Origin: Whitmania pigra
Taxonomy: Eukaryota; Annelida; Clitellata; Hirudinida; Haemopidae
DNA: 64,000 nucleotides
Direction of reading: 5' to 3'
Assembly: GCA_021613335.1 (NCBI GenBank)
Contig: JAJTWR010000461.1
Coordinates: 218,501 to 282,500 of the forward strand
This document shows positions 35,501 to 47,758 of the stretch, in pieces. Every line of letters begins with the position of its first letter. Position 1 is the stretch's first letter. Position numbers and translations under genes: made by a program. The notes under the pieces were generated by a model, which was not told the origin of the DNA, did no database searches, and saw nothing but the letters and a program-made list of their open reading frames with translations.

Positions 35501-37002
35501 GGTGAGAAAGGTGCTCGGATTGAAGGCTGCCAATCTCGGGATGACGGCAAGGAGCGTCGAGTGGATGAACGGGGATTTACTGCCGGTAGTCTTCAGGGCA
35601 AGGCTGCACAGTTTCGAATACTTTTCGTTCATCATTTCCTCGATGAACATGCTGTCGCAAGACTCCTCCGCACCGCCCTTCGACCTGTCGTCCGATTGGT
35701 TGCCGAACGAGGTCTGGTACGCGTTGCGAGAGTTTTCCCCGTCCAACATCGAAGCGTCTCGGACGTAATTAGAACGAGGTCTGTTCGGACTTTTTGCCAA
35801 CAGCGCTTCCTCCTTGGCAAAGACTTCCTCCAGTTTTGAATTGCAGGTCCTCAGCAACTGCAGCAAGATGAGAAGAGAGCCATGCACCGAATCTTCCACG
35901 AGCGACTTTTTCGACAAGCCGAGATCCAAACCCTGCTCGACGCCCTCGAAACATTGCTTGTAAAAGACAGGTTTCCCAGACTGTCTGTTCTCTCGTCTGG
36001 CCGTTATCTGAAGGACTGCGCCCAGTGCCGAGCCCGCCGCTTCTCTTATTACCACCTGTCGGATTGTTCGGTAATTAATTAACGCTTATATTATTGGATA
36101 ATTAATTAACGATTAATAATATCAGCACTAGCGCGTGGATAAAAATTTGCATTACCTTTGAGTCGTGGATTATATGGAAAATGTGTTCGAAGAACAGCGA
36201 CACGTGTTGGTAGAACAACGTAGGCAGGAGAGTAGCCAGTTCCCTTAGGATGAGCACCTAAAGACAAGCATTGGTGAGACAAGTGATTGATTGTTACGAT
36301 ACTTTGTTACGGAGGTTTGCTTGCATCATTAAAAATTACATTTCACAGTAGAATTCACAAAAATCATCATCATCATCATCATCAACATCAACATCACCAA
36401 GATCATCATCATCATCATCATCATCAACATCAACATCACCAAGATCATCATCATCATCATCGTCGTTGATAGAAACCCACCGCGGCATATCTCTTCCACT
36501 CGCACTTGCTGTCAGCCAGAAACTCGAACGACGTTCGAACCTCCGTCTCCAGGCGTTCCGTCGTCATGGAAACGGACGCCAAGACCATCTTTCCGATCGT
36601 CTTGGCCAGGGGCTCCAACACCTCCTGCTCCAACTCCCCCTTGGAGCTTCCGAGGCCCCCCGGAGACGTGACGGAAGTGAGGAGGGAGTCGAGGTCACCC
36701 ATCAACTTGAGGAGGCGGGCGTTCGAGACGACGTTGACGTCCGCATCGATGAGAACGTCGACGGCCATGAGGGCTCCCTTCTTTTCGTCGGAATTCATGT
36801 TCTTCTTGTCCTCGTTGTTGCTGAGGAGGAACGTTTTCAACTTTTCGGCGATAAAATCGAGCGCTGTGTTTGCATCTTCCTGCGAGAGTTCCCTCAAATC
36901 AGTTTGTAAGTAATTCTGGAGGGACTGACATGACTTGAATTTAACGTCTTCCTGCTTGCTGGTGAGGTCGTTCAGCAACTGACCGAGGAATTCGGCATTC
37001 AT
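25319..37002 (-). CDS. MTOR: mTOR serine/threonine protein kinase, complete
   Basis: Catalytic subunit of TORC1/TORC2, controlling growth in response to nutrients. Exons, 5' to 3': 36481-37002, 36156-36257, 34807-36055, 34411-34538, 34090-34204, 33550-33755, 33057-33266, 32686-32778, 32218-32352, 31951-32086, 31573-31826, 31397-31483, 30776-31351, 28143-30707, 27771-27945, 27429-27564, 27109-27256, 26875-26997, 26630-26799, 26511-26571, 26273-26408, 25971-26042, 25815-25877, 25412-25595, 25319-25334. Phases agree at all 24 junctions and the sum is 2553 aa, against 2549 in human. N-terminal HEAT repeats, then FAT and FRB (one 2565-nt exon; [11 protein letters not shown] and [11 protein letters not shown] keep the rapamycin-contact Ser, Phe, Trp and Tyr). 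Kinase: [14 protein letters not shown], catalytic loop [12 protein letters not shown] (Asp about 2347), [14 protein letters not shown] ends CQCYIGW plus CPFW. The segment between kinase and FATC is divergent and Ser-rich. Confidence 0.97.
27259..27338. repeat. (GAT/GGT)n microsatellite in an mTOR intron
   Basis: An imperfect gatgatgat tract begins within a few bases of the acceptor of the mTOR exon 27109-27256. Its antisense would read as poly-Ile/Ser frames, which are not genes. Confidence 0.9.
33917..34089. repeat. AT-rich tandem repeat abutting an mTOR splice donor
   Basis: About three copies of a 50-60-bp AT-rich unit containing taataatacaataacc and attatattcatata. The final copy ends exactly at the donor (gttatt on the minus strand) of the mTOR exon 34090-34204, so the same donor-like string recurs upstream in the intron at about 33980 and 34033. 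Confidence 0.85.
36361..36465. repeat. (ATC)n/(CATCAA) compound microsatellite, duplicated block
   Basis: A block of atcatcatcatc followed by aacatcaacatcaccaagatc occurs twice in succession, just 3' (on the minus strand) of the first mTOR coding exon, inside intron 1. No coding potential is claimed. Confidence 0.9.
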
Positions 37003-38233
37003 TTTTCGTTCGTTTGTTCAAGCCTAATAAAAAGCAAAAAATCAGTGAATATCTAAAATTGCTAATAACATTTTTGTTTAATGTACTTATTCAAACACAT
37101 CTGATACCAAAATCAAGGTTACCTGTTAAAGAACTACAACAAAATAAGTAATATTAAGTAATAGTTTTTACTCCAATTGATCTATTGTTATAATTCTATT
37201 CTTAAATTCCCCACAACTTGAAAATTGTCTTAACATCAATAAACTTTATCCTTATTCACATTTATGTTGACAAGAAAATATGAATAACTTTTAGTCTTGC
37301 TAAGATGTTTTTAAAGCATGGTAAACAACATTTGCATTTGATATTATCATTACATGCATATTCAGTTTTTTGCCTCAAACAAAAACGAAATACCTGCAAA
37401 GCCATACAAAGTCATACAAGTTTGGCTAAAATTCACTAATGTAGAATAATATTAAACCATATGGGTTCCAGAATGGTCAAAATTTCTATAAGTTTTTTTT
37501 TAAGAATATTGACAATATTCAAAACTTCTATAACCCGAGCATGTCACTTTAAGATTCAAAATAAAACTTAAAGTTAAGTTCTCAGTCTACAATAGGCTAA
37601 CACAGATATTTGCAATTAGCATCAGTAATCAGTATGGTCAAATGATCCTACAAAGACGAGTTTGAGGAGTCGCTTTTTACAAGCTTATTTTCGTACGAGT
37701 ACGTTATGTTTCAGTTCAATAAATAAAAAGTCCCATTAGGTGATGAATCCTCACTTTAGAAAACAAAACTACTCAACTAACATCAAGTATTAAAATCCTA
37801 GACAGGACATATCCCTGAAATAAACAATAACAATTTTGACCCGATAGTATTAAAGTGCATGACTTAAATGTGAATCGAAGTTTAGAATAACGTCTGGTCC
37901 ATAAATCGATGGGACAGCTATGAAAATCATGCATTTTAAGTATGATTAAATTCTATTAAATAAATAAATATTATTAGTGCTTACAACAATAACATTATCT
38001 ATAGCGCCACAAGCGCAAAAGGCAGGGAATCTGGGCCGCGGCTAAAGTGGAAATGAAGCATCTGGCTAGTAGTTTTCCCATAACGAATGCTATTATCAAA
38101 ACAACTCAAGGGTAGCAATTTATTTAGACTAGCTAAAAAGTATATCACAAACAATTATAAAAAACAAAGATGACATTGTATTACAAGCATAATTATCAAA
38201 AATGCCATAAGCAGTATAAGCCCATAAACATCC
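37003..38233. other. Intergenic: mTOR upstream region
   Basis: About 1.2 kb of AT-rich sequence between the mTOR start codon and the BAP1 stop codon; both genes are on the minus strand, so this holds the BAP1 3' UTR and the mTOR promoter and 5' UTR. I see no open frame, tRNA or clear element in it. Confidence 0.6.
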
Positions 38234-41200
38234 TCATCGCTTCTTTTTACATTTTCGTTTCTTTTTAGAAAGTTTCTTGAGTTTTGCAATAGGCATTGCA
38301 GAACGACTTTTCTTGGTTAGCAGGTGCTGCTCAACCAGATTTGAGAGATGACCTTGTTCAGCCAACATGGAGAGAAACGTTCTAATGAAATCGTCGTAGT
38401 TGTGAGTTCGCCTGCAGTCATCGATCTGTTGCAACGGATGATAAAATTTAGAAACATGCCTTCCAACTATAATTACTTGCTATCTATTGTGATTGATGAA
38501 GCATTTTTAACCCATTATGCAGGGCTAAATATTTTGACAAAAAAAAGTATAATATATGCCGTCCAAAAATTTCATCAGTATCTTTATGGTAGGAGATTCA
38601 TCCGCAATCCGCTGTCGTCATTGTTCAACCCTGATCACTGAACCCTGAACCCAAACGCCTGCATTTTAAGCATCCACTCAGAACTTACCTTGTACTTTTT
38701 CCTCTTCTCAATTTCATCCTTCAGGGCATTTTCATAGGATTTTATTTCGTCTTCGATTTTATTCAATAGAGACAGGAGATCCTGTAGCGATTATGGGTTA
38801 TTCAGAAAGAATTATAACAACAACAACAACAATTATGATGACGATAATGCTTTCAAACTTTTATAGAAAGAGTTTGATTGATTCCTCCTGATCCCTTGTC
38901 TCCGCCCATCTTGCCTTTCCATCCTCCCTTCTCCTGATGTTCAGCAATGATGCCCTCCAAAGAGCTCTTAATGTCCACACTGGAAAGGTCAAGGTCGTCC
39001 TCCATTTTGAAATCCAGTGCATCCTGCTCAGAGATCACCTCCATGGAGACGTCGTTGTTGTTTTCACAGACATTCACCTGCAAGGTCGCGACCTCGTCTG
39101 GAATATTGATTCGATGTTTTTAAAATTCGACTCAGTTGCAGATTATTAAACCTCACCTCTCTTCGGCTGACTGGTATCCATAGCGACGACCGCCTCGTCT
39201 TCCAGAGCTCCCGTTTCCATAGCTACCGAGTCGGCTTTTCCGTCTCCGGTGGGAGTGGATCTTTGCCTGCGATCCTGAATCTTGCAGGTCGAGTCTTTGC
39301 TGCTTCCGTCGTCTTCCTTTTCTTCGGCAGTAACGCTCAGTTTAAGTTTCCTGGGGTTCTTTACGTTCAGACTGCTCGAAGAGAGAATCTTGGCCGTTAG
39401 GATTTCAGAAGTTTCGACGTTCGGCAGACTTTCGAGTTTTAAATTCTTAGAACTCTGGGTGGCATCGGAAATGGTTTTGCTGGCGTCTGCTCCTCTCCTG
39501 GCAGAACGAGTCAGCATGGTAAGACCCTGAGTCTCCGGCTTTGACTTTTTACTAGGCTTTTCTTCGGCTGCAGATTTTATCCTCTGCAAGTGAACCGTTA
39601 TAATAATTTATGATAATTTAAATTAATTAACTGCAAATGATGACATAATACAAAAATAACTTAGAAAATCTGTTAGGAAGTAGAACCTGCTTGAGTGCAT
39701 CACAAACAATTTGGTGATTGGTCCTCAAAGTCTCGAGCTTCTGTCTGTACTGCATTTGTCTATCAGGTACAACAGCCATCAGGTTGAATCTGATTTCGTT
39801 GCTCGGTTCCCTGTCAATCAATCAATTATCAACTCGCTCGTCACTTTTGATTTGTAAAATCTGTACATGATAAGCTACTGTAACCAGTAAATAATAATAA
39901 AAATATCATTGGACCCAGCATATGTTCAAATCATTAATAATCATAATTCGAAAAAATACTCACCCTCCCGCAGCCATTCCGAGTCTTTCAGTGATGACCC
40001 TTCTAAACATTTCCGTCCAATCTTCACCCTCTTTTCCTGCCCCTGGAAAATAAATTAAATAACTTAATTAATATATTAATCAACTTCTGTATAATATAAT
40101 AAATATTAATTAACTTAATTATTATATTGATTAACTAGTAAGAAGGCAATGACATGCACTCATCTCAAAATATCCATTCCACAGATCATCACAGAACATC
40201 ACCCAAGCCATCGTCGAACAAATCTATTTCCACCTCTCACCGTGATCGATCGGGTAGGGCTTGAGTCCGTCCAGTTCAAAGAGGTGACCATTGATGGAGA
40301 CGAAACTCACATAATGAAACGCTTCTTGGGTTCTGCAACTGGACAGAGCCTGTTGTTTCTCTGGTATGTGGCTCGGCTCTGGTCTGCCATGGTATCGTCA
40401 TCATAATTGCTTTATATTCTCACTAAACAATGCTCGTATTATCATTATGATTTTCATCACCAAGTTTCATACCTTGCATGGCTATTGTGAGCCTTTGCCA
40501 GGTCGGGCATATTGCCGATAGCATATCCCTTGTCCTGTCATGAATTAAATGCAAGAGTTATAATAATCGGATGACAGGCATAAATCTCAATTTACTTAAG
40601 ACAGTCCATAAAATTTACTTAATCCACATAACATACATTGACATAATTAAATCAACGATGATTGGTTGAGACCTCTGGAGTCATGTCATTGGTGAACATC
40701 TTTAATCGGGTCAACATGGCGCCCAACTTGACCTTGTTTTCACAGTTCAAGAGAACGCTAAGCAGAGCATGGGTTGCACAGGAGTTTGGAATCACCTAAG
40801 CGGAAATAACATTCAGTAAAACTGCTTAAGATGCTACATCCATAAAACAAGTTCGTGGTGCCCAAAAGGTAAACCTGCTGAGCAAAGAACATAGACTTGA
40901 TGATGTCATTATCAACACCTCCCGGTTCATCATCTTGGGTTAACTTTCTCCTGGCTCTCCTCTCTTCCATCCACCGGAAAAGGAATATGAATCCATAGAC
41001 AGGACTGTGAGTCATCGATGAACCAATTCGTTATAGAAAGAAGATAAATTATAATAAAATTTACTTTAAACTCATAATAACACATTTAGAATGCCACATA
41101 GTAATTTAATTAATTTCAAAACATTAGATAACTGAAAATTCTAAATTAATCATACCCTTCGAATGGCTTTTGAAGATCATATATTTCTTCAACTTGCACT

Positions 41201-41643
41201 CCTTCTACTCCTGTTTTAATCAGAAGAATTCAGCTATCAGAAGTAATGTCGCTGATAAACAAATATTAACTCTTAAAATAATTATAAGCGAAGCTGCTTC
41301 CACTGAAAATTTCGCGTTACTCACAATAAAAAAAATATACTTGACATTAAAATGTGAATTCAAAAATAAACTTCTCCTACCAAAATCTTCCACAAGAAGA
41401 GTGAAAAGGCCTGAAAGCAAAGATCGCGAATATATCAAATCGACAAGCTATACTTAAATTGAGAAATACACCTAAGAAGCGAGAATAATAAACTGTCTGC
41501 CGGGTCAGGAATGTTAGACATCGGCTCGCAAAAGGGCAAACCCAGTGTTATTTTGTGATAAAATTTAAAAGTGTCTATTTGAAAAGTATTGTGATGCTGA
41601 TTCGCTCACCCGGATCGCTTTCGAGCTCAAGCCATCCATTCAT
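38234..41643 (-). CDS. BAP1: BAP1, nuclear ubiquitin C-terminal hydrolase (histone H2A deubiquitinase)
   Basis: Catalytic subunit of the Polycomb repressive deubiquitinase, acting with an ASX protein on H2A-ubiquitin. Thirteen exons: 41610-41643, 41381-41410, 41156-41210, 40875-41004, 40673-40795, 40473-40534, 40241-40332, 39964-40042, 39687-39810, 39157-39583, 38859-39097, 38689-38781, 38234-38425; the frame closes at 559 aa (human 729). The UCH domain starts [12 protein letters not shown], with FTLLVEDFG and [11 protein letters not shown]. The catalytic set is present: Gln83, Cys89 (NSCATHALL), His151 (EAFHYVS), Asp166 (LFELDGLK). [13 protein letters not shown] closes the domain. The middle is low-complexity and shorter than in human. 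The C-terminal ULD ([34 protein letters not shown]) that binds ASX is intact, followed by a basic nuclear signal ([14 protein letters not shown]). One upstream exon is only 30 nt. Confidence 0.96.
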
Positions 41644-42034
41644 TTTTTATGGTAAATATAAACATTTCTCAACTTTGAGGTCTTAACATTAAGCAACTGC
41701 ATTTAACATTTAACAAGCTGTTATTGGTTAAATTTAAATTAAATTACATACAAAAAATAAATTAAGAAAAGTATATTTATATTTTTACATTAAAAAATTA
41801 AATTTGTTAATTTTTATTTTAAAAAATGCAATTATAAATAAAATAAATTATATTTAACAATATACTAATTTTACGATAGACATACAATCAAATTTACCAA
41901 TAGTTACTTTTAATCAAGTATTATTAATAAATCTTTGTTTTGGAGTGCTGTGGAGTCTGGAAGTTTAAGTCGTCTTCTGCCGAAGCGTTTTATTTTGTCT
42001 TAAATTTGAAATTGAAATTTTTAGAATAATTAAA
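41644..42034. promoter_or_regulatory. Shared divergent promoter region of BAP1 and DNLZ
   Basis: The start codons of BAP1 (minus) and DNLZ (plus) are 391 bp apart, head to head. The interval is AT-rich and has no other frame, so both 5' UTRs and promoters must fit inside it. No specific motif is claimed. Confidence 0.6.
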
Positions 42035-43012
42035 ATGTCAAAGCCCTGTCTAATGATATCGAATCTGTGGAGATGCCATGCAAAAAATTTAGTTTCTTTT
42101 GGGACCAAGCGTCTGGGTTTGCCCATACCTCGAGGTTAGTTTATCACAAATGAAAGGCACTGGTCTTGTGACAATTTTGCATTATCGTATTTTATAAATG
42201 ATTTATGCAATGAAATTATAACACTGTATTACTAAGTAATATTAACTGAAAATCTGGCATAGTTATGCAGTTGATGCGGCCACAGACGCTATGCTCTCCA
42301 AGAAGGTCGTTCCACACTTGCAACAGTCTTTCCTGCCTTCGGATTGATCCCAGAATGTCAATAACTTTTAAGTGTGACGTCTGCAATGAAAAAAGCACAA
42401 AAACATTTTCAAAAGAGGCTTATGAGAAAGGCATGGTCATCATCACTTGTCCAAAGTGCAAGTCCAACCATCTTATATCCAACAATTTAACCAAGTATAA
42501 AGATTTAGGGTAAGTTTTAAGTGCTCCTTTATGTTGACAGTTGAAAATTTCTTTTGGGAAAACACCTGCCTTCCTTAGAATTGTGAAGGTAGAATTTCAT
42601 TTTCAAATTTGATCAAATTTAAGACATTATTGATTTTTTTACCAAATCATTTTTGATGTTCCAGACTTGGAAATGTTGAAAACTTTCTTGCAGCCAAAGG
42701 ACAGACGGTTAAGAAAGGATTAGATATGAAAGAAACTGATGACGACCAGATTACTAGGTTTCTTAAGATGTTATTAGTAATCACTACTACTTTAAATCTA
42801 CTATTAACTGATAGTAATATCATAATCTTGTTAATAAATTATTATGCATTGCAAATTGTCGGTGCACATTCCTTATAAACTGTTGGCATTTCAGACATCT
42901 CCTTGATGAGGGCCATTCACAATCTAAAGTCGACAAAGAAGCAGACAACGATGAGCATAACACATCCTTCACAACGATCGAAGGATGTTTGGACAACCAC
43001 AGTAAAAGTTGA
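42035..43012 (+). CDS. DNLZ: DNLZ/HEP1, mitochondrial Hsp70 escort protein (zf-DNL)
   Basis: Keeps mitochondrial Hsp70 (mortalin) soluble and active in the matrix. Exons 42035-42134, 42263-42509, 42665-42757 and 42895-43012 join to 185 aa. The zf-DNL domain is clear: KCDVC (Cys71, Cys74), KTFSKEAYEKGMVIITCP and CPKC (Cys96, Cys99), then HLISNNL and YKDLG; an exon border sits right after, followed by NVENFLAAKGQ. The N-terminus is basic with hydroxylated residues and few acids (NLWRCHAKNLVSFGTKR), as expected for a mitochondrial presequence. The acidic 39-residue end is unlike other family members and is poorly constrained. The acceptor chosen for exon 2 (ggcatag at 42256-42262) is the only one that preserves the phase. 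Confidence 0.92.
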
Positions 43013-43346
43013 TCTGATAATTTCTTTGATGATACCTACTCTGATGCTTGGAACTGTTTGTACTCACCTTCTTACGAAGGTTATTGCAGTGGTAGTTCAA
43101 GTTAACGTGATTGAATTTCATTGCAATTTGTATTGAAAGTATGAAGAATTTTTAGTTCCATTGATGTTAACAAATAAAGTACTCCCACCTGCAATAGTGC
43201 CAATGTCAAACAGGAAACACTTATACAATACACATTACAAAAATTAATGTAGATATTTCAAGCAATGCATTTAAAAAACATCATGCATTCTAAATTGATT
43301 ATCAAACATTAACTGAGCACAATTGGCAGTTTAACAGATCCTTCCA

Positions 43347-46224
43347 CTAGAAAATATCCGGGTCTTGCACTTTGTCCATCTTTCTTGCCCTTCTGACTTT
43401 CGGATCCGACATGTCGATGTGGAACTTTCGTGCGTCCGTCGGATTGTAAAGCTCGAATATCTCCTCGAAGCGAATTCCGCTCTCGTTCGGGAACATGGAA
43501 AAGTCGATCTGATATTTCAGCTTCCTGTTTCGAGCTGCTTCGGCTTCAAAGATACGCCGCCTGTTTACCACATCCAAAGTTCTGACCTATTAGGGATATG
43601 GCAGAGATGAATATCTAATGTCGCTAATGTTATCGTGCTTGCATTTAAAGTCCAGTTACATTCGGATCCTAGTCTAACTTGGCAAGAAGCCTTGTTTACT
43701 GAACTTACACATTCTAACCGGCAAAGCTTGTACTTAATGGTTGTACTTGTTACTTTTACTTTTTTAATTAGCCTCGAGTAAACCGCCGGCGTGAAGCAGG
43801 CAGCCTCGTCGATGGTAATTTGACACGGCTTTTTCAGAGTCACCTTGGTCCTCGAAGCCACCAGTTTTATTTTTTTGCCTTGCATTTCTTTCATTTGCTT
43901 CATTTCTGAAAAGCAATACTATAATAATAAAACATAATGCCCAGTTGAATCATTGATAATTCCTAAGAGATACTTTTCACCCTGGTGATGATGTTGTCTT
44001 TGTATCTTCTGAGGACCTTTTGAATGTTGTCTCGTCTTCTGGCACTGCAGCAAATGGGGTCGAATATAGAGAGTCTTGCTACAAACACATAATAAACACT
44101 TTTAGTAAAAACTCCATTCCAATGGTCAAATGAGTTCAGTTAAGCTCATCCATGACAACTCCATGCATTGCACGTCGAATGCAGCTGCATGCTATAACAA
44201 TATTCTCCTGGCTTTCGTTATAAAAATGATTAGTTTTTGTCTCGTTAAGCAAAACGTTGTTAACTAATTAATTAATTTTTAATAATTGGCTAGCCAATGA
44301 GCATCCTTATAATTGGAATCCACTGGGCGTCGGGCAGGGATGTAATTATACATCCGTTCTTCGTGTAAGTGTCGAACACGCCCTGCAACGATATGGTTAG
44401 CATAAAGTATTAAGACTGAGATTCACATACATTACTAGATTGTTTAAAATGTAAATGTGTTATTTTGTCAATAAATTACCTTAACAATCTCCTCAGTGAT
44501 AACTTTTCCAGTGACTTTATTTTTTGCCATGTGATACAAATACGGGTTGAGAGTACTGCCTCTCTGTACACAAGATAATTCGTTAAGAAAAGGAGAAACT
44601 AAAGTTAATAATCAATTAACAGATATTACCAAGCCCTTGAAAACATTTTCAAGAATGCAGCGAATATGTCAGAAGAGTCTAATACCAAACCAACCAGACC
44701 TAATTACCCAATCCACCCAATATGTCTTATTTATTGTAAATGATAAAATATTTCAACCTTGCATTCGTTGCTTTTGGCTTTAGAGCAAGTGTTCATTGCT
44801 TGTCTAAAGTATTTAAGTGAGTCGTAATAAGGTGAGCATTGATAGTTTGGTATAGTATTAAACTGCGATTTTAATTTATCGTAGAGGCAGTTACTGAGCC
44901 GATCCATACAGACTAATTTGCAGTCAAAAAACTTTCGGATGTCGACATTAACTCCTTCCAAGGTAATATTGTTGCAAACGCAACATGCCGCCACTGTGAA
45001 TTGTACTATGGCAGAATACAACACCGCTTGATTCTGGGAAAATTCTAAAGTCGAAAATTAATTTTATGTATATCTTGTTTCTTGATAGTAACATAATCTT
45101 TGTGATGAAAACTGTTTTAGATTTTTTGTTAGCACAGTTTATCCGCTTCTTACCTGGGCGTCCCTGCGATGATTCGTCTGTTCGATTGACAATCTGCAGG
45201 TATAGGACGCCTCAGATGCAACAAATTGTACGTAATTCATTTAAAGCTTTAATATTTGCTCACCTTCTTAACCTGATCTATGGATGCGAGACTGTAAACG
45301 AATTCCTCAAAATCCAGATTAGCAAGGTTTCTTATTTCATAAATGTCTTTGAGGTCTCTCAAATCACTTGGACCAAATCCAAGATTAAGTGATTCCAATG
45401 CTTTGGCAACTTTATTGTCCGTGGCTGTAGTCTGTGATCTCTCGATCAGTTCAAACAGCTTCAAAAGATAATTTATTTTATACAGAATCCTGATGCTTCA
45501 TTTCTTACATAACATCAAATCTACCTTGATGAAACCGCTCACTTGCTTCTTGGTTAGCTCCACAAACCAAGAAGGGGGCTTCAAAAGGGAGCTTTCGACA
45601 ACATGCGAATCGATGACCGATTGGGTGAATTCCACAAAATTAGCTTCAAGTGAATGCATTCAATGATTGCTACTTGATTTACGCACGAACGGAGTTTAAG
45701 TTTCAAATGTCAGAAGAACCATGGATCTAAACGCTAGGATGTTTTTAATTAACAAACAATGATCACGCACTAACAAGTATCGGAGTGAGATGACAAGCTA
45801 GTGGGATGGAAGTAAGCCTTGGTTAGAGTTTGGTTTTTCACTTTACGAACTGCATCTCCAAGATTTGCAAAGTTCTCCAGGTATTTGTCGCTCTTCGATG
45901 AGCACCTTAAATGAATAAAAAGAATAGTAATCTATTACAACAGTAAAATAGTATGTCATCAAAAAACTTTAATTTTTTTACTTTATTAACTAGTATGTAC
46001 ACAAATAATTTACAAATAAAATTAGTAGTCTAATTTCCAGGTTTAACACCATTAAACTATTCTTGCAAAAGTTAATCTTGGCGCTCAAAGATCAATTTGC
46101 TTGACGTACGCTACTGTTGGAATTGTATGCTATTTAAGGTAATAAAAGCTCACCATAAATAATTCTTAACTTTCGCTACACTTTCCGATTCTGTTTTACT
46201 TTTACAACAATCGTCGTCACCCAT
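43347..46224 (-). CDS. Unrecognised 492-aa protein, eleven exons
   Basis: Exons 46154-46224 (ATG), 45775-45905, 45525-45643, 45264-45458, 45154-45177, 44758-45033, 44480-44563, 44295-44382, 43974-44078, 43760-43905, 43347-43586; the frame is open from start to TAA. I do not recognise the family. Visible features: Cys-rich middle (AACCVCNNI, CKLVCMDRLSNCLY), helical segments with YDSLKYFRQAM and AQWIPIIRML, a basic coiled-coil-like stretch (RVKKMKQMKEMQGKKIK) and a C-terminal charged region (NRRRIFEAEAARNRKLKYQ, PKVRRARKMDKVQDPDIF). One exon is 24 nt. The junction after exon 44295-44382 has no GT donor in the only frame that works (a GCTAGC would be used), so that border is doubtful. It is head-to-head with NDUFAF2, 311 bp apart. 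No signal peptide or membrane helix. Likely intracellular; no function offered. Confidence 0.65.
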
Positions 46225-46535
46225 GCTAATTCAAGATTCAATTTGTTGAACAAAGCAGGGACTATTTTAGCCTTTTTGAGAAAATACGTTGGCGTATTAC
46301 GTGTAAAAGTGCAAAGCAGTCTTCACAGATATTATTTGATATTTTAAATAAAAGTGATGAAAAATAATCGGTAATATATAGTGAAACAAGCACGTATATA
46401 AGTGAAGCAATAAAATAATAAAGCATTGCATGCAAAGATATATTTACGGCAATCCATGGTAAACAATATGCAATTGCCAGGTTGTTCGTACGCAACGATA
46501 GCGATTAAAGTTTCAAAAGTCATTTGACCTTCACA
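46225..46535. promoter_or_regulatory. Divergent promoter region between the 492-aa gene and NDUFAF2
   Basis: The two start codons face away from each other with 311 bp between them. Both 5' UTRs and promoters must lie here. No motif is claimed. Confidence 0.5.
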
Positions 46536-47758
46536 ATGGCGTCTCAAAAATTAGGATTTTTTTCTAGAATTTGGAAAAGTTTAAAAAAATCCATGATTAT
46601 TTATAGAACGACTGATAAGTTTGTTGGCACAGATGAACATGGAAACAAATATTTCGAAAGAGAAGAAGGTATTAAGAATGCAATTATTAGTTTTTAATTT
46701 GGCATGATTTAAGATGGATGCTTTTATTTTAGCAAGGGTAATTTTCAACCATATTACTGTTAAATTATTCCTCAGATCTTGTTAATAATCTGAAACGTCA
46801 GAGAAAATTGGTGCCTATTAATCCAGATCCGACGATAATTCCGAAGATACCTGTAGAATGGATGAGTGGGTGTTTAAATGCTGTAATACCACTTCATCAA
46901 ACAATCTAAAATGTTAAACAATTTCTTTAAATGGTCATAATTTGTTCTTATTCTTGATTAGTTTGAAAGTTATTTCACATTTTAACAGCTTGGTTGCAAA
47001 GTAGAAGACTAGATCCCCCAACACCAGAGGTAAAGATGTTGATAATCATAATGAACATGAATTTTATATACTTTCCACGATAATAAATCAAACTGTGCAC
47101 AAATAAGATTAATGAACATCTACACATTATACATTAGAATATAAATGGTTTAGTAATTGATTAAGAGAAGATGTCCGGATATAAATTGGTCAAATGGCTT
47201 CAATTATTCAGGAAATTGAACACAACAGAATCAGCATGATGCAAACTCTGGCCAGAGCTGCAAAGCTGCAAGAGAAGGATGCAGTGCGTTTTAAACTCTA
47301 AGTTTTTATTATTATTATTATGGTTGTTGTTATTATTTTATTATTATTATGGTTGTTATTATTGTTATTAGCATTGACATGCATTATTGAGATTGATTAT
47401 GATAATTATTTGTTATAACCACAATATTGTTATAACTAATGAATGTTCAGCTAAAGGCAGATACGTTTCTGTTGCGACTTCCCGACGAAATCGTACGTCA
47501 ATTTGATCTTAAATCTTGTCAATTCCAGGCTGAAGCAAGGGAAATTGAATCGCAACAACCACAGCTGCAAGACTTCACAGGTACGTACTGTCGTCTGCCG
47601 ACGTCGACTTTCTTTCAATCGTGGTTTTATTCTCCGAATAAACCGCAATTTGATTCGAGAAATTGTTAACGTGCTAATTGATTGTCGACAAATTATTTTC
47701 AGGGAAATCCTTCCCCATGAGGACCGGTTTGGAAAGAACACCTGGTGAAAAATTATGA
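46536..47758 (+). CDS. NDUFAF2: NDUFAF2-like mitochondrial complex I assembly factor
   Basis: Six exons, 46536-46668, 46776-46865, 46990-47030, 47212-47283, 47529-47580 and 47703-47758, give 147 aa. It belongs to the NDUFA12/NDUFAF2 (B17.2L, mimitin) family: GFFSRIWKSLKKS at the N-terminus, KFVGTDEHGNKYFER, then RQRKLVP, the IPVEWMTWLQSRRLDPPTPEE block (matching EW..W.R..R..PPT.EE) and an alpha-helical tail (EHNRISMMQTLARAAKLQEKDAAEA). The short LDPPTPEE form and the long tail point to NDUFAF2 rather than the structural subunit NDUFA12. It ends GLERTPGEKL, resembling the Lys/Pro-rich end of the human protein. Expected in the mitochondrial matrix during assembly of the complex I N-module. The donor after exon 2 (gtgggt) was chosen because only it keeps the frame. 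Confidence 0.85.

Noticed and set aside
34803..35839. Several 70-236-codon frames opposite the large mTOR HEAT exon
   Set aside because: Antisense or shifted-frame shadows of a GC-richer coding exon; Arg-rich and without domains.
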